Of a stretch of 64,000 nucleotides of DNA, positions 33,340 to 41,500 are shown piece after piece (the stretch's first letter is position 1; every line of letters begins with the position of its first letter). The stretch spans positions 1 through 64,000 of the forward strand of contig SUVR01000006.1 in assembly GCA_015061915.1 (NCBI GenBank), written 5' to 3'. The notes under the pieces were generated by a model, which saw only the letters and a program-made list of their open reading frames with translations, did not search any database and was not told the DNA's origin. This DNA is from Lentisphaerota bacterium. Its GTDB lineage: Bacteria; Verrucomicrobiota; Lentisphaeria; Victivallales; UBA1829. The translations under genes were made by a program, and so were the position numbers.

Positions 33340-34677
33340 ATGAAATTACTGAACTGGTACTTCCGGATCCCCCTGATCTACCTGAACCTTGGCGCATTCG
33401 TGATCGGCTGCGCCGGCGGTCTGCTGCTCTACTGGCTGGGCGGCATTCTCGGCGAAGACTTTTTGAGTACAGCGACCAACATTCTTGCTCCCTTCGGCAA
33501 CATTCTGGTGAATATGCTCAAGATGATCGTGATGCCGATCATTTTCTGCACCATCATCTGCGGTGCGGCAAGTCTTCCCCTCAAGACATTCGGAAAAATG
33601 GGGCTGGGCGTCTGCGTATGGTATTTCTTTACATCTCTTTTTGCTGCAGTGTTCGGGTGCATTATCTCTGTCCTGTTCAACCCCTCTCTTTCTGTTGCGC
33701 CGGAAAAAATGGTGGATGAAAGCCTGATGAGCCGGGCGGGTGAAATGGCAGAAAAAGCTGCCACCACCAGCGGGTCCAAAGCATTTCTGGATGTGATCTA
33801 CAGTCTCTTCAGCAACCCCTTTGAAGCTCTTGCAAACGGACAGTTCCTGCCGGTGATCGTGTTTGCGATCCTGTTCGGTCTGGCAGCCCGTATGGTGCTG
33901 GATCTGGCATCTGAAAAAGATGATCTGCGCACCGTTCAGCAGATCAACAGTATGCTGGATCTCTTTGAAGCATTCCAGAAAACGATTTTCAAGATCGTGG
34001 ACTGGGTCCTGAAATACTTTCCCGTCGGCGTGTTCGCCCTGACAGCGTTCTGCTTCGCAAAATTCGGCGTGGCTTTGTTCCAGTCCTATCTCCAGGTGGC
34101 AGGCTGCGTGATCTGCGGGATCCTGCTGATGATCCTGGTCTGCTATCCGCTGTTTATCGCCATCATCTGCCGGGAAAATCCTTATCCGATCCTCTGGAAA
34201 CTGCGTGAGCCGATCCTGACCGCTTTTGTGACCCGGTCCAGCGCAGCAACATTGCCCGTCTCACTGAAAACCGCCGAAGAAAAACTCCATGTGCGCAAGG
34301 AACTCTCCGGATTCACCTTGAGTCTCGGCTCCACCGTCAACATGGACGGCGTGTGCATCCATCTTCCCGTGTTCGCCGTTCTCGCCTCCAACCTGTTCCT
34401 CGGCGGGGAAATGACGATGACGCAGATCCTGTTGATGGTGCTTGGCGTGGTGTTTGCATCCGTGGGCGCCGGCGGGATCCCCGGCGGCAGCGTGTTCCTC
34501 CTGTTCCTGGTCCTCGCCGGTTTCAACCTGACCGAAGCACAGACCGCCGTGATCGTTGCCCTCGCCCTCGGTATCAATCCGCTGCTGGATATGTTTGAAA
34601 CCGCTTGCAACGTAGCTGGCGATAACGTGGGTACATACGTCGTCGGCAAAAAGATGAACATGGTCAATAACGATTGA
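33340..34677 (+). CDS. Dicarboxylate/amino acid:cation symporter (DAACS family)
   Basis: A 445-residue inner-membrane protein with eight or so membrane segments and two re-entrant loops. The family's Ser-rich loop appears as VTRSSAATLPVS near residues 297-308, and NMDGVCIH near 334 is the cation-binding NMDGT motif. GAGGIPGG near 381 is the second loop, and the substrate-binding Asp region LDMFETACNVAGDN is near 417. It resembles GltP/DctA carriers that import glutamate, aspartate or C4-dicarboxylates with protons or sodium. AAGGAAA precedes the ATG. Confidence 0.9.
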   Translation: MKLLNWYFRIPLIYLNLGAFVIGCAGGLLLYWLGGILGEDFLSTATNILAPFGNILVNMLKMIVMPIIFCTIICGAASLPLKTFGKMGLGVCVWYFFTSLFAAVFGCIISVLFNPSLSVAPEKMVDESLMSRAGEMAEKAATTSGSKAFLDVIYSLFSNPFEALANGQFLPVIVFAILFGLAARMVLDLASEKDDLRTVQQINSMLDLFEAFQKTIFKIVDWVLKYFPVGVFALTAFCFAKFGVALFQSYLQVAGCVICGILLMILVCYPLFIAIICRENPYPILWKLREPILTAFVTRSSAATLPVSLKTAEEKLHVRKELSGFTLSLGSTVNMDGVCIHLPVFAVLASNLFLGGEMTMTQILLMVLGVVFASVGAGGIPGGSVFLLFLVLAGFNLTEAQTAVIVALALGINPLLDMFETACNVAGDNVGTYVVGKKMNMVNND

Positions 34678-34695
34678 TAAGATACCGTTGTAACG

Positions 34696-34834
34696 GTACG
34701 GAGCGCGAAGGCGCAGACGCGCGGTGAAAACCGCGCGTTCTTTTTTTCCGGACGGACGGCTTCCGTCCGGAAAAAAAGAAGCACAGCCGGATCGCGTGCG
34801 ATCCGGCTGTGGTCTGCGCCTTCGCACGTCGTAC
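34696..34834. terminator. Three-hairpin cloverleaf element 1 between convergent genes
   Basis: An outer stem (perfect over 13 bp, 34705-34717 with 34813-34825; weaker out to 34696/34834) encloses three perfect hairpins: 34718-34725/34730-34737 with a GAAA loop, 34738-34755/34763-34780 (18 bp, T-tract on one arm and A-tract on the other), and 34782-34795/34798-34811. Linkers are zero or one base. It lies between the convergent symporter and esterase genes and could end transcription both ways. Element 2 at 48043-48182 has the same plan. Confidence 0.75.
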
Positions 34835-34845
34835 CTGCGCCATCC

Positions 34846-35742
34846 TCAAAGATATTTCCGGAAGAACGCCATGATCTCCCGTCTCATTTCCGGCACTTCC
34901 TGATGCTGCACGGGGTACTTGATCATCTTCCAATGTTCCGGACATCCGGCTTGCTGATAGACTTCTTTCAGGGCAGCATCCACTTTGTCCAGCCCGATCT
35001 CCGGCGTCAAGCCGTCATACATCCCGTTGACGGAGATATGGGGCCGTGGGGCGATCAGGGCATTGATTGCTGCGGTATTAAAAAACTTCAGCAGGCGCGG
35101 CACAAAGTAATACGTTCCATGTCCGCAAAGATGTTCTGCCTTGATCAGTTCCTCAAAATCGGTCATGCAGCAGATGTCGGCGCAGACGTTTATCCGTTCA
35201 TCCACAGCGGCAAGATACCATGCCATGGTACTGCCCATCGACATTCCGACTGTCCCGATCCGCTTTGCATCCACTTCGTCCCGACTGCAGAGATAATCCA
35301 GGGCACGCACGGAATCATAAAGCATCATTCCCCACAGGACCTGCCCGCGCCAGAGCATCTCTTTAAAAATGTCATCGATCTTCTTATCGGACCGTGACCC
35401 GAACGCCCGGTGATCGATCGTCAGTACGGCATAACCCGCCTTTAACAGATCCGGCAAATATGGACCATTCTGATAGGGCGCGCCCTGCAGCAACTCATCC
35501 TTGCCCAAATGAAACAGACTGCCGTGCGAATGATTATACAGAATCGCCGGGACTTTCCCTTTCCGCCCGTCCGGCAGCACAAAATATCCCTGAAAAGCGG
35601 GTTCATCCGGATATTTGAACTGAAGCAGCTCCAGTGTACCGCCTTCAATTTTTTCCACCTTCAGCGTCTGCACATCCACGGGCATATCCCGATCCGGCAG
35701 ATCCCCCATCAGAGACCAGAGCTGCTTTCTCTTTTCCTGCAT
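34846..35742 (-). CDS. Alpha/beta hydrolase (acetyl-xylan-esterase-like)
   Basis: A 298-residue alpha/beta hydrolase. The nucleophile elbow is GMSMGS near residues 167-172, the oxyanion region YNHSHGS near 69, the acid candidate is the Asp of NGMYDGLTPE near 243, and the His is in PVQHQEVPE near 281. No signal peptide, so cytosolic. The gene overlaps the GH172 stop by one base, so the two enzymes likely work together on acylated sugars; the substrate is inference. Confidence 0.8.
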   Translation of the reverse strand: MQEKRKQLWSLMGDLPDRDMPVDVQTLKVEKIEGGTLELLQFKYPDEPAFQGYFVLPDGRKGKVPAILYNHSHGSLFHLGKDELLQGAPYQNGPYLPDLLKAGYAVLTIDHRAFGSRSDKKIDDIFKEMLWRGQVLWGMMLYDSVRALDYLCSRDEVDAKRIGTVGMSMGSTMAWYLAAVDERINVCADICCMTDFEELIKAEHLCGHGTYYFVPRLLKFFNTAAINALIAPRPHISVNGMYDGLTPEIGLDKVDAALKEVYQQAGCPEHWKMIKYPVQHQEVPEMRREIMAFFRKYL

Positions 35743-36842
35743 CAGATCACTTCCAGTTCATTGCGGTCCGGCAGATCCGGCAATTTTGCATGAGGTTCAT
35801 CCTGATACCAGTATGCGATAGCGGAAATATCATCCTTCAGCGGCAGGAACCGCCCTTCGCTGCGCCAGCCGAGCGCCTGCATGGTAACTTTCAGTTCAGA
35901 GTGGAACCAGAGAGGATCCGCCAGATGGAACCGGTACATGGCATGACGATCCCCCACGTGAGAAGGTCCGCCGCAGATCAGACCGGCATACGGGGAGAAG
36001 TATGTGCGATCGCCAAAGCTCCAGGCACCACAGAAATAATCTTCCGTTCCGGTTCCGCAGATGGACGGAAATTCTTTATCGCCATCCAGATACATCTTGA
36101 CTTCGCCTTCGCCCCACCAGCCTTCGTTGTTCTGCTGCCAGGTCATATAACAACCGGCAAAGGAACCGCAGCCGCGGATGCCGTCTGCGATCACAAAATC
36201 CTCCCCGTATTTCAGAGGATTGGTACGGCGGAACGATGCATGGAAATAGGCGGCATCTTCCGGAATCTCCTGCTGCGTCAGATTGATGGTATAATAGATA
36301 TGATCCGTCCGGGTATCGCCCAGATATTCCAATGTCACCCGGGCGTGTTTCCGGAAGGGCATCTGCCAGTAGCAGTTCATGGCATTCTTGGCATTGACGC
36401 AAACGGCAAGGGACTGGAATTCACCGTAGTATCCGGGCGCAGAACAGAAGAAGTCGCCCACAGGCACCTGAACACTGGGCTGTTCCTCGTTATCCCAATA
36501 CATCCGGAGAACCAGCATCCGGAGCAGACGCGGCGGAAATGCGATCCAGATATGACGGATCATGCCGGGACCATCCATATCCAGAAGTGCCGTTTCTTTC
36601 CGGGACTCCAAAAAAATCCACGGACGGATCTTGCCGCCGACCCCGATCTCTCGACCGGGATGAGGCTGCTGCAGATCCGGAACCTGTCCAATGGCAAGCA
36701 CATCATCCTGCGGAGACGCACCGGGTGTGGGATCTGCCATCCCGCCGACACCGGGTTTGCCGAATACATTTTCGCCGGAAACAGAAATCGTTTTACCGGC
36801 AGGGGGACGGGTCAGATTGCCAAGCATATCATTGAACATCAT
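35742..36842 (-). CDS. GH172 (DUF2961) family glycosidase
   Basis: A 366-residue protein. The conserved block GWWGEGEVKMYLDGD near residues 243-257, followed by GTGTEDYFCGAW near 264-275, is the signature of DUF2961, now glycoside hydrolase family 172, whose characterised members act on fructofuranosides and arabinofuranosides. Glu residues in GEGEVK and GTEDY are the expected catalytic acids. No signal peptide is seen. Two adjacent ATGs could serve as the start; the first is used. It forms an operon with the esterase. Confidence 0.85.
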   Translation of the reverse strand: MMFNDMLGNLTRPPAGKTISVSGENVFGKPGVGGMADPTPGASPQDDVLAIGQVPDLQQPHPGREIGVGGKIRPWIFLESRKETALLDMDGPGMIRHIWIAFPPRLLRMLVLRMYWDNEEQPSVQVPVGDFFCSAPGYYGEFQSLAVCVNAKNAMNCYWQMPFRKHARVTLEYLGDTRTDHIYYTINLTQQEIPEDAAYFHASFRRTNPLKYGEDFVIADGIRGCGSFAGCYMTWQQNNEGWWGEGEVKMYLDGDKEFPSICGTGTEDYFCGAWSFGDRTYFSPYAGLICGGPSHVGDRHAMYRFHLADPLWFHSELKVTMQALGWRSEGRFLPLKDDISAIAYWYQDEPHAKLPDLPDRNELEVI

Positions 36843-36888
36843 TATTTCTCCTGTTGATCGTTGTTCTTATATGTTTGATTCCGGAAAT

Positions 36889-36916
36889 AATATAATCCGG
36901 TGCTGGTGGAGTTCAA
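36889..36916 (-). promoter_or_regulatory. Promoter of GH172/esterase operon
   Basis: On the minus strand TTGAAC, 16-nt spacer, TATATT, about 47 nt before the GH172 ATG. Confidence 0.7.
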
Positions 36917-36980
36917 CCGGAGTTTTCCTGGAAAAAGTAAAAAATTCAAATAAATCCAGACATCCAGACAATTTTGCCTG

Positions 36981-37056
36981 CAAAAATCCGCTGTTGTCAA
37001 GAGTGTCGTCATTGAAAAGTAAAACCCGGCGGTCAGCACGAAGCCAACCGCCGGGG
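36981..37056 (-). repeat. 76-bp terminator/promoter repeat, copy A
   Basis: Identical to 37566-37641. On the minus strand a hairpin (CCCGGCGGT/ACCGCCGGG at 37047-37055 and 37025-37033) runs into GGGTTTTACTTTT, a terminator, then into TTGACA and the spacer of a promoter. In copy A the repeat ends before a -10 box, so the promoter half seems dead. It ends the gene at 37068-37448. Confidence 0.8.
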
Positions 37057-37067
37057 GAGGGAGGAGG

Positions 37068-37448
37068 TCACTCTACATCGTGAAGCCCGGTATCATTATC
37101 AGGTAGCGATGTAACAGAAACACGATACTTCGAATCGGGATATGTTGTTCTCATATATTCGTCTATCCTTTGTTTAATTGCCTGTTTTTGAGCTTCAGAT
37201 CTGTTCTGTGTGGTTACAAAAAGATGGATGCGATCATCGCCCTTGAAGTTAAAAGTTACTTGTGCCTGATCATCTAAAAGGAACTCTTCCGGGTACTCTA
37301 AGATATGTTCTACCACATTCCTCGCAATCTTCCCGTCCTCTGAAAATGGGTGATAAAGGGCAACATAGAGGTGTCCCCAGGCAAAAAGCCAGAGAAGTAT
37401 CAATACCGTGATGATTGTAAAAATCGTCTTCAGAATAATCTTTTTCAT
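37068..37448 (-). CDS. Small membrane-anchored protein of unknown function
   Basis: A 126-residue protein with one N-terminal membrane segment (IILKTIFTIITVLILLWLFA after MKK) and a soluble domain of about 95 residues with alternating strands and a helix rich in Lys/Gln. No family is recognised. No strong ribosome site precedes the ATG, and the 5' leader from the promoter at 37557-37585 is over 100 nt. That leader holds a small reading frame of 18 codons starting ATGAAAGGAGCAGC at 37548. It is flanked by two copies of the 76-bp repeat. Confidence 0.55.
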   Translation of the reverse strand: MKKIILKTIFTIITVLILLWLFAWGHLYVALYHPFSEDGKIARNVVEHILEYPEEFLLDDQAQVTFNFKGDDRIHLFVTTQNRSEAQKQAIKQRIDEYMRTTYPDSKYRVSVTSLPDNDTGLHDVE

Positions 37449-37556
37449 CTTATGAACATTCTGCGCCTATGAGATTATGACTCTATTGTCTAATTACCCT
37501 GACGCTCTCTTCTCGGCAGAGATCGGGACTTGACTTGCTGCTCCTTTCATAGCGGT

Positions 37557-37585
37557 ACTATAATACAAAAATCCGCTGTTGTCAA
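37557..37585 (-). promoter_or_regulatory. Promoter within the 76-bp repeat, copy B side
   Basis: On the minus strand TTGACA, 17-nt spacer, TATAGT. The -35 and most of the spacer are in the repeat; the -10 is in unique sequence just beyond it. Confidence 0.6.
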
Positions 37586-37641
37586 GAGTGTCGTCATTGA
37601 AAAGTAAAACCCGGCGGTCAGCACGAAGCCAACCGCCGGGG
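37566..37641 (-). repeat. 76-bp terminator/promoter repeat, copy B
   Basis: Identical to 36981-37056 (offset 585). Here the hairpin would end the gene at 37677-38087, and the following TTGACA starts the next transcription unit. The repeat therefore acts as a boundary between tandem small genes. Confidence 0.8.
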
Positions 37642-37676
37642 AAGGAAATAGCGTATTGGGATTCACATTCAGGATG

Positions 37677-38087
37677 TCATTTATCTCTTATGGTTAACAT
37701 CCGACAGAGCGACTTGTTAGGACTTTTCCATTCAACGATCAGTTTATCCTCGTGTATGTACCATTTAATAAGACCGAGTACGTGGTCCCCGTAATAGCGT
37801 GTCCGCAGATGCTCTTGCTTAATTTTTGCAGGCTCCAGGTCCTGAGGCAACGTGCCTGTTTTCTGATATTCATCTGCGACAATCTCAAGGATTTCCTGCA
37901 GATAGAACTCATCTGTACACTCTTCCGGTATCCGATGTCCAAAGAGCAGAGTTATAGTTACTTCAAAAAACAGCAACAGAAAAATCGCAATGATACAGTT
38001 CTTGGCGATCCATTTTTTACGTTTAGAGAAACTGGCAAGTTCACCGGATTTTCCTTTAAATTTCTTGTCGATCCATTTTTCATGCAT
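37677..38087 (-). CDS. Small membrane protein of unknown function
   Basis: A 136-residue protein with a basic N-terminus of about 28 residues, one membrane segment (NCIIAIFLLLFFEVTITLLF) and a soluble tail of about 85 residues ending in WKSPNKSLCRMLTIRDK. No family is recognised. AAGGAG lies 6 nt before the ATG. It overlaps the upstream frame at 38080 by 8 nt and is followed by the 76-bp repeat. Confidence 0.55.
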   Translation of the reverse strand: MHEKWIDKKFKGKSGELASFSKRKKWIAKNCIIAIFLLLFFEVTITLLFGHRIPEECTDEFYLQEILEIVADEYQKTGTLPQDLEPAKIKQEHLRTRYYGDHVLGLIKWYIHEDKLIVEWKSPNKSLCRMLTIRDK

Positions 38088-38478
38088 AGAAAAACTCCTT
38101 TTGCGAATATTTACGGCAGTTATGATTCAATACAGAATATATATCTTCTGTACCAACTCGCCGCTCCATCTTCTCATACCAAACGACATCCCTGATGGGA
38201 GACGTCTTTTTTACTTTTTTTACATCGCCGATGGGAGCATCTCGATATATCTCCCCTTTTGCTGATACACCACCTGAAACAAAATCAGGCCAACCTAACC
38301 AATACGTTCTTACAGACCATCTGAAAGTAACACCACTTAATGCAAACGAATAGCATTGCAAGTCCAGCTTCTGAGGTATTGTGTTCCACATAAGATAAAA
38401 CAAAATCCAACAAATTTCAAGTTGAATTTGAAAAATGTTGAGTATTTTCCTAAGCGCACCTATAAAGACACCGTACAC
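38080..38478 (-). CDS. Hypothetical membrane-associated protein
   Basis: Up to 132 residues, with a hydrophobic N-terminal part and a soluble tail with two similar segments (DAPIGDV and TSPIRDV). The GTG start used here has no ribosome site; an internal ATG at 38391 is an alternative. Support comes from an open frame in a compact leftward gene row and an overlap with the next gene, which has a good ribosome site. It may be a real gene or the remnant of one. Confidence 0.35.
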   Translation of the reverse strand: MYGVFIGALRKILNIFQIQLEICWILFYLMWNTIPQKLDLQCYSFALSGVTFRWSVRTYWLGWPDFVSGGVSAKGEIYRDAPIGDVKKVKKTSPIRDVVWYEKMERRVGTEDIYSVLNHNCRKYSQKEFFYA

Positions 38479-38572
38479 AAAATATACAGCGGTATAAAAT
38501 CTGAAAAAAAACGAAGCTGATGCCGTTTGAAGTGCACCGGCTCCGGTTGTTTGTTGTTGCTATTGTGCAGGA

Positions 38573-41500
38573 TCAGGCGATGGTGGTCACCTTGATCCCC
38601 GCGTTTTTGAACTTGGATTTCAGACTGTCGTCCACGCTGCCGGAACCGCTGATGATCACTTCACCGTTGCCGACCACCGTTTCCAGTCCGCTGATCAGAC
38701 CGCAATCCACTTCCAGCGTACCATTCAGCACCAGTTTATCGCTGCCTGCACCGAAGTCAAGTCCGGCGATGTCCAGATCCAGCGTCGCACCTTTTTCGAT
38801 GATCAGTGTATCGTTGCCGAGTCCGAGATCCAGCGCAGATTCCAGTTCCGTATTCGCTTCCAGACGGACAAGGTCGTTGCCCGCTCCGAGGTCCATCAAA
38901 CCGTATCCACTCAACGGATCCACATCCACAACGGACGGCGTCCCGGACTGTTCCAGAATCACCGTGTCATTGCCTGCACCGAGGGACATCCCGTCAAGAT
39001 AGCGGCTCAGATCGGCGGCAAATTCCACCACATCCGCACCCGCTGTCCCGCTGATAAAGCCCTTCAACGCCGCTCCCGGTGCCGCATTGTTCCGTTCGTC
39101 CGGCAGACGGGCAAAGGAGTTGGAGGCGATCCCGCCGATCTCCAGATCCAGCGGTCCTTCCGGCATACTCCGGGCTGCAGGTGCCGCTTTGATCTTGAGC
39201 GTGGCGTTCTTCGCTTTGGACACATTCCCGGCAGCATCCACCGCCATCACGGAGAATTTCAGCGATCCGGAAAGGGCAGAACCGCCCTTGTACGTGAAGC
39301 TGTTGGTGCTGGTGGAGCCGACTTTCCCACCGTTCAGATAGATGTCATAGCGGGCAACCTTCACATTGTCCGTGAACCCGCTGATGGAAACACGGACGCT
39401 GTTGGCATTCAGCTGACTCAAGCTCACTTTTCCGCCCTTGGGAGCCGTGCCGTCCAGTACCGTGAACTTCACAGACTGAGATACCACACTCCGGTTCTTC
39501 GCCTTGTCGATCGCCGTCACCGTGAAGGTGTGAGCTCCGGCGGAAAGTTTCTTGATCGTGATGCTGGTCGTCTTGCTCTTGTAGACCTTGCTGCTGCCGG
39601 AAACACGGATCTCATATTGAGTTACGCCAACGTTGTCGCCTGCACGGTTCCAGGAAAGGGTCGTCACCTTTTCGTTTGCCTTGCCCACAACTCGCAAGCC
39701 GACCACACGATCCGGTGCAGTGGCATCCTTGATCTTGATCGTAGCTTTCTTGTCCTTTGCGGCATTGCCGGCGGCGTCAAAAGCACGCACGGAGAACTTC
39801 AGCGATCCGGCAAGGTTTGTGCCGTTGTAAACATAGCTGTTCGACGTGGTTGAACCCACCTTTCTGCCGTTCAGATAGATGTCATAGCGGGCGACTTTCA
39901 CATTGTCCTTATAGCCGCTGATGGAAACCAGCACGCTGTTCTGATTCCGCTGGGACAACTTCACTTTGCCGCCCTTGGGAGCCGTGATGTCGTTCACATA
40001 CAGCGGGGCGCCGGACGCCACCAGAACACGCTGTTTCGCCTTATCGACAGCATACACCGTAACCGTATGCGATCCTGCCGCCAGTTTCTTAACGGTAATA
40101 CTGGTGGTCTTGCTCTTATAAACTTTCTTGTTTCCGGCAAAAGTGACCTCATAACGCACTGTACCAAAAACCTGCGCCCAGCGGATCGATGTGGTCTTCT
40201 CGGTGGCTCTGCCAACAACAGTAACCGCCGGTTTGACCGTCAATGATGCTGAAGCTGCTGCTGAGATATTTTCAACAATGTCCGCCGTCTTCACTGAGAA
40301 ATTCAGTGTACCGGTGAGATTCGATGCGCTGTTGTATGTAAAGATCCCGTTCGTGCTGGAACCGATCTTTTTCCCGGCAAGATAAAAGTCATAACGGGCG
40401 ATCTTGTTATTATCCGTAAATCCGCCGGCAGTCAGCAGCACCTTGTTCTGATCCTGCTGCTTCACCGTCAGTCTGCCGACAGCCGGTGCGTCCTTGTCGA
40501 TCCGGTTCACAACAACGCTTTGAGTCGTAATATTTCCGGCGTTGTCCGTGGCGCGGAAGTAGACCGTTCCGTTCTTGCTGACAGAAACCGATTCACCTTT
40601 TATCCAGTCGACATTGTCAAGGCTGTATTCGATCGAGGCAAGCCCGCTGGGGCTGTCGCTGGCAGATGCCGTAAGAACCACATCCCGGTTGGTCCATCCG
40701 GTGGGATTCCCGGAGATCTCCAGGATCGGTCCGGCAATATCCGAATACGCCGCATTGAGCGAAAGAGAGCTGCCGTCCAACACCAGGGAATAGGCATATT
40801 TCCCGACAGTGATCCCTACACCGTTGACCGTGAGGGTGCCGTAAGATTCCAGCTCCGTTCCGATGGTAATGACCTGATCAAAGTTCGCTGCCCCCTGTGC
40901 CAGTTTGTATATACCGACTGCCTGATCTGCAGAGACCGTAATGGTATAGGTCGGTGCTCCGGAGATCGCAGAAAGATCGTTGATCAGATAACCATCTTCC
41001 GGCGTCCGGTCTGTGAGAGTAAAGTCGATGGTGGAACCTTCATAAGCGGAGACAACAGCCCCGGATGCGATTTGCAGGCCGCCCCGATGTACGCTTCCGG
41101 AAGAAAGATACATCTTCCCGCCGGAGGTAACAGTGGTATCGCTTGCCACGCCGCCCTCGAAGATCGTCATGTTCCCGCCGGAATTGACCGTGGTATCACT
41201 TGCCACACCGCCCTCGAAGATCGTCATGGACCCGCCGGAACTGACAGTGGTCTCCGATGCCACGCCGCCGGAAACAAGCATGGATCCGCCGGACTTGACT
41301 TCTGTTGTGCTTGCCACACCGCCCTTGAAGATCGTCATGGACCCGCCGGAACTGACAGTGGTCTCCGATGCCACGCCGCCGGAAACAAGCATAGACCCGC
41401 CGGAATTAACTGTGGTATCCGATGCCACTGCACCTTCGGGAACAGTCAGTTTTTCGCCGGAAACCTGCGTACCGCTGATAACCGATCCGGAGGAAATAAT

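Noticed and set aside
34678-34845. The 34.7-kb element as an insertion sequence or MITE
   Set aside because: No target-site duplication or transposase was seen, and the second copy shares structure but little sequence.
36843-37067. A hidden gene between the GH172 promoter and the 37-kb membrane gene
   Set aside because: No frame with a ribosome site and protein-like composition was found; the stretch holds the promoter and the 76-bp repeat.
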